From Bisporella sp. PMI_857 (taxonomy: Eukaryota; Ascomycota; Leotiomycetes; Helotiales; Helotiaceae): a stretch of 64,000 nucleotides of DNA. Location: assembly GCA_021307315.1 (NCBI GenBank), contig JAJSPD010000002.1, positions 930,001-994,000 on the forward strand. Direction: 5' to 3'. Each line of letters begins with the position of its first letter. Positions within the stretch are counted from its first letter, which is position 1. Both the position numbers and the translations under genes were made by a program. The notes below the pieces were generated by a model that was given only the letters and a program-made list of their open reading frames with translations, ran no database searches and had not been told where the DNA came from. Below, piece after piece: positions 60,733 to 64,000 of this stretch.

Positions 60733-63700
60733 GTGCAATGCCCCGTCTCAATAGACAAGGGCACAATGCTCCATGCTACCCTTTTATCAAGGCGATGATA
60801 GGGGATGCTTTGACCGTTGCTCACCCATCATATTTCTGCCTGAGGATGCGGTGGCTGCAAAATGTCTGAGCGCTTGGTACGGTCAACCAGGGAGACGGAG
60901 CGCGTCAACCTGACGGATGTTGTCTGCTTGCATAAAAAAGACTACCACGCCTGTGTCTGTTGAGTGCTATTACTGGGCTTTATATAAGATAAGGCTAGCA
61001 GATGAGATATGGGGAATAGTGGGGTAAAGTTGCTAGCTTGATCGTTTGATGTAATCATATCCAGTGTGGGGATCTCGTCACGTGATAGGGACTGTCTCTC
61101 AAGCTCCGCCTGTATAAATGTATATAATTGGGGCAACTTCTTCGTATCTCCTTCGTCATAGTTATCCTCTGCTCTCCACAGCTCTGTATCCTTTATTTTG
61201 GACCACTTAGCGAATTTAGGTCGCCTTGTCTAATGAAACTCACCTGACCTCACCACAAGCCACTTACTATGGAAAGACACTAGGCCAGGTTGGAGCTGAG
61301 AAATGGTGGGCCAATTTTAGGCGCTGGCTACTACTATTTTTACTTTACTGCATAGCTCGGCAATGTCTGCTTAATTGTGAGACAGTCGCTTTATTGAAAA
61401 AAGTTAATAGTGTTAAATAGATTTGAACAATTGATTCCTATACATTCTTAAAGTCGCATCTTAGCATTAAACAATCAAGCGGTTTGAAATGATATATGAT
61501 CAGATTCCTAGACTAGATGTAACCGTAGCAAATAAAACATTACCTTGAAGAATGCCGCTAGCAGTGCTAAGAAACATTGCATTACTCAAGCTTATATTCC
61601 TAGCTTGAAAAGGGCAACATGTTCCATTGCTATCAAATAATAAATCTTTGTTTGCATATTGTTAATTGAACGGAAGTTATAGGGAATATAAAAGCCTTTC
61701 TGCAGATATAATAGTCAGGAATCCTGATTTATCACACTTAAGCTTTCAAATACTCCCCATATATTTTTGTATTTGAAGGTACAAGATAATTTCTGTATCA
61801 ATTCTCATGCTATCTCATTGTAAATTGCTGGTACTATATGACTTTAGCTATAAACTGCTAAAGGGAGATCCAGGCATACGAATACTAGGTCTGATATATT
61901 CCTTTTCTTTTTTCTTTTTTTTTTTTGACAATAAAGGTACTTCATGAGTATAAATTGAGTCCTATATGCTTTTCATTATAAATTACAAGGAATATATCTC
62001 AGTAAGGGTAAGGGGTAGACCTTTACAAGGGACAAACCTTTGGCATATTAGACTCATGTCATATATTCCCATTATTTTCTAAATTCCATTATACAGGAAG
62101 ACCCACCGTGCCTTTTCATTGAGCTCATATCATAAATTGAAGGGGAAACGTAACTAGAATCCCAAAAAATATTTAGTAGGTGTTTGTGATGTTGGTAATC
62201 CGTCGCCTTTGTCTCATATATTCTCTGGCTTACATGGATTTTATGAAGTACAGATCATCTTTGGAATGTATTCTGGCACTTGCAAGCACAGCAGCTGGGA
62301 ATATATAAGATTAATAATATAAGGGTAATTTGGCAGCCTCGATAAAGTTATAGTCAAGGGAATTGAAATTTTAAACGCCTGATACTCTTGTAGCACATCA
62401 CAGCTGGGTAGCAGCCGTGGATTAACAACGTTATTGACACTCATTCAGTATGATTCGAACATTATGATACAAACAGGGTCTGAAATACGATTTCATACTT
62501 TAATATCAACCTCAAAACCTCATACCTTCTCGACTTTACTTTATATTCCAGAAGAGCTCCGAACCTTATTGAGCAGATTCTTAATATCATATGGTACGAA
62601 TGTAGATGGGTTTGCCGTATCTGGAAATGGCTCGATAAGGAAATTCGGAAAATTGAGCTCTTACATCCATGTGAAGTCAGCACTCATAGTAGGGCAACAT
62701 TCAAAATGAACTTGACACCAAGTTTAAAACATGATATTCAAACGAAGAGGATTCTCATGTGATTTGTTTGTGAACCATCGGACCACATCCAGGCGTATTC
62801 TTAACATCAAATGATCGAAAGGAGAATCTTGAACCTGATCCAACAGCAATGGCGCCTTCGACACCAGGGGATCCGATATCCTATTTGTTCTCATCAGACA
62901 TTTGACGCATTTAGTATATGCAGCTATATCAGTACAAGGTGGATCGAATGACGTATCAGACACATTCATCGTGGCTGCTAACAAGGACTTGGGCTGGAAT
63001 CAGTTAGCTCACTGGCATATGAAGCGTCATCTCTTCAATTTGCTGGATGCCAATAACAGAGACAAAATATTGCTGCAAAAATGGAAGTTCTAGGCGTTAT
63101 CTCTCACGCAAAACTTTGAAACTCGTTCTATGACAATATACAGTTTCTTTTGGTGGCAGAAAACTCCTGGACGTCAGTCAAGCTCGAACCTAACTCCCAT
63201 ACCATCCATACGGTCAGCAATCTAGCTTTCACCAGCTCACGGGCGCTGGATCTGATTTTATTCCTGTCTGATGTAGCAAAAGCCTCTATTTTAGAGCATC
63301 TTGCGATCCGCTCCTGAAGTATTTGATTCTGCCCGGTTCTGCTATATGCAACGAGGCTCAACTTCCCGAGATTCTTAATACAAAAATGCCATACAAACGG
63401 GGCAGCCCACTGCAGGGAAATCAGCTGTAATATAGGGCGGCCGCACTCTTGGGTGTTATTGGAGATAAGCCGCATTACCTTCTTAGGGGCTCTATCCATT
63501 TTCACGGGTAAATGCAATCCTAAATACCACCCAGCCTCTCCCAGCCGCCCAAGGTCTAACTGGTGCCTAAAATTTGTTCTGAGTAGCAATTTCATTTAGA
63601 TGTTGGCTGAATCTAAGATCTTCAATCTTCAATCAATTCGAACTTTGCAAGCGGAAAGCTAGTACCACGCAAGAGCAAGATCATATCTTCGTATAACTCC

Positions 63701-64000
63701 CCTCGAAGGCACAGAAACCCATCAACTACATCAAATATAGATCCTGAAATCTAGAGCATAGGAAAATGTATCCATGGTATTTGCCAGGAACCTCCACACG
63801 GACATTTCTAGCAATATGGTGGTTCCTAATGGTAATGATGCCCCGAACCATCCTCCCGATATTCCTGTCTGGATATATCACCATGTTCACACTGGAATGT
63901 CTCGGGAACACGCGATCAACGTCCTCTGGAATTCACTATTTGGAAGGGGATGTAGCGAGGGCTTTTCCGGACCAGCAGGAGAGGCTGGCGTGGCACAGGA
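60733..64000. other. AT-rich gene-poor interval, 3.3 kb
   Basis: AT content is high from about 60950, and extreme over 61400-62350. Some stretches on the minus strand read like decayed coding (for example 63595-63128, and 63725-63640 reading FDVVDGFLCLRGELYEDMILLLRGTSFPLAKFE) with stop codons between them. I recognise no family. No transposase or terminal repeat was found. Confidence 0.5.
63128..63595 (-). pseudogene. Unrecognised degenerate coding fragment
   Basis: A 155-codon minus-strand frame, open from ATG at 63595, with a coding-like piece immediately upstream (63725-63640) separated from it by stop codons. I cannot assign it. It may be the tail of a decayed gene lying partly beyond the right edge. 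Confidence 0.25.

Noticed and set aside
1..64000. tRNA, rRNA, CRISPR array, insertion sequence or full-length transposon
   Set aside because: I looked by eye for tRNA B-box patterns, terminal repeats and transposase motifs and saw none I can support. tRNAscan-SE and a repeat search would settle this.

Overview
This looks like a nuclear chromosome segment of a filamentous ascomycete (Pezizomycotina). Genes are split by short GT-AG introns, mostly 45-65 nt with CTAAC-type branch points. Typical families are present: HET, SAT4/PTH11-like rhodopsin-fold membrane protein, UstYa/DUF3328, HsbA, BIM1-like, Zn2Cys6. Gene-poor AT-rich islands contain coding remnants with in-frame TAG/TAA codons. A Leotiomycetes-type genome is my guess, not a demonstration. 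All exon joins below were read by eye from frame continuity, splice signals and family motifs.

Layout. 1-0.8 kb: 5' part of an NCBP3-like gene (minus) with a G-tract frame break. 1.9-3.6 kb: HET-domain protein. 4.3-5.7 kb: seven-helix fungal rhodopsin-fold protein. 6.9-14.5 kb: the most interesting block, a compact set resembling a fungal RiPP (dikaritin-type) pathway. It has two UstYa-family proteins, a membrane-anchored tyrosinase, a tiny secreted peptide that could be the precursor, and an O-methyltransferase. The tyrosinase reading frame is broken exactly at a 10-bp tandem repeat.

15.3-43 kb is mostly housekeeping and secreted proteins: a giant DH-domain (RhoGEF-like) protein, a sterol delta8-delta7 isomerase (EBP family), WRAP73, a fused molybdenum-cofactor enzyme (MoaA-MoaC, CnxABC type), an HsbA-like surface protein, a secreted M6-like metalloprotease, a class I methyltransferase, and a cAMP phosphodiesterase behind a very long non-coding upstream region. 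43.9-46.1 kb: a GPI-type BIM1-like secreted protein and a small hypothetical protein.

46.1-53.4 kb is an AT-rich decayed island with two related CorA-like membrane-protein copies, both damaged, and a kinase-like pseudogene. 54-60.7 kb is an intact trio that looks like a small catabolic or detoxification module: amidase, MFS transporter and Zn2Cys6 regulator. 60.7-64 kb is AT-rich and gene-poor, with unrecognised degenerate fragments.

The main candidate for something new is the 6.9-14.5 kb block with its 43-residue secreted peptide. A second notable feature is a splice donor built into the Gly-Gly-stop end of the MoaA half of the molybdenum-cofactor gene, which would let one locus make either free MoaA or a MoaA-MoaC fusion.
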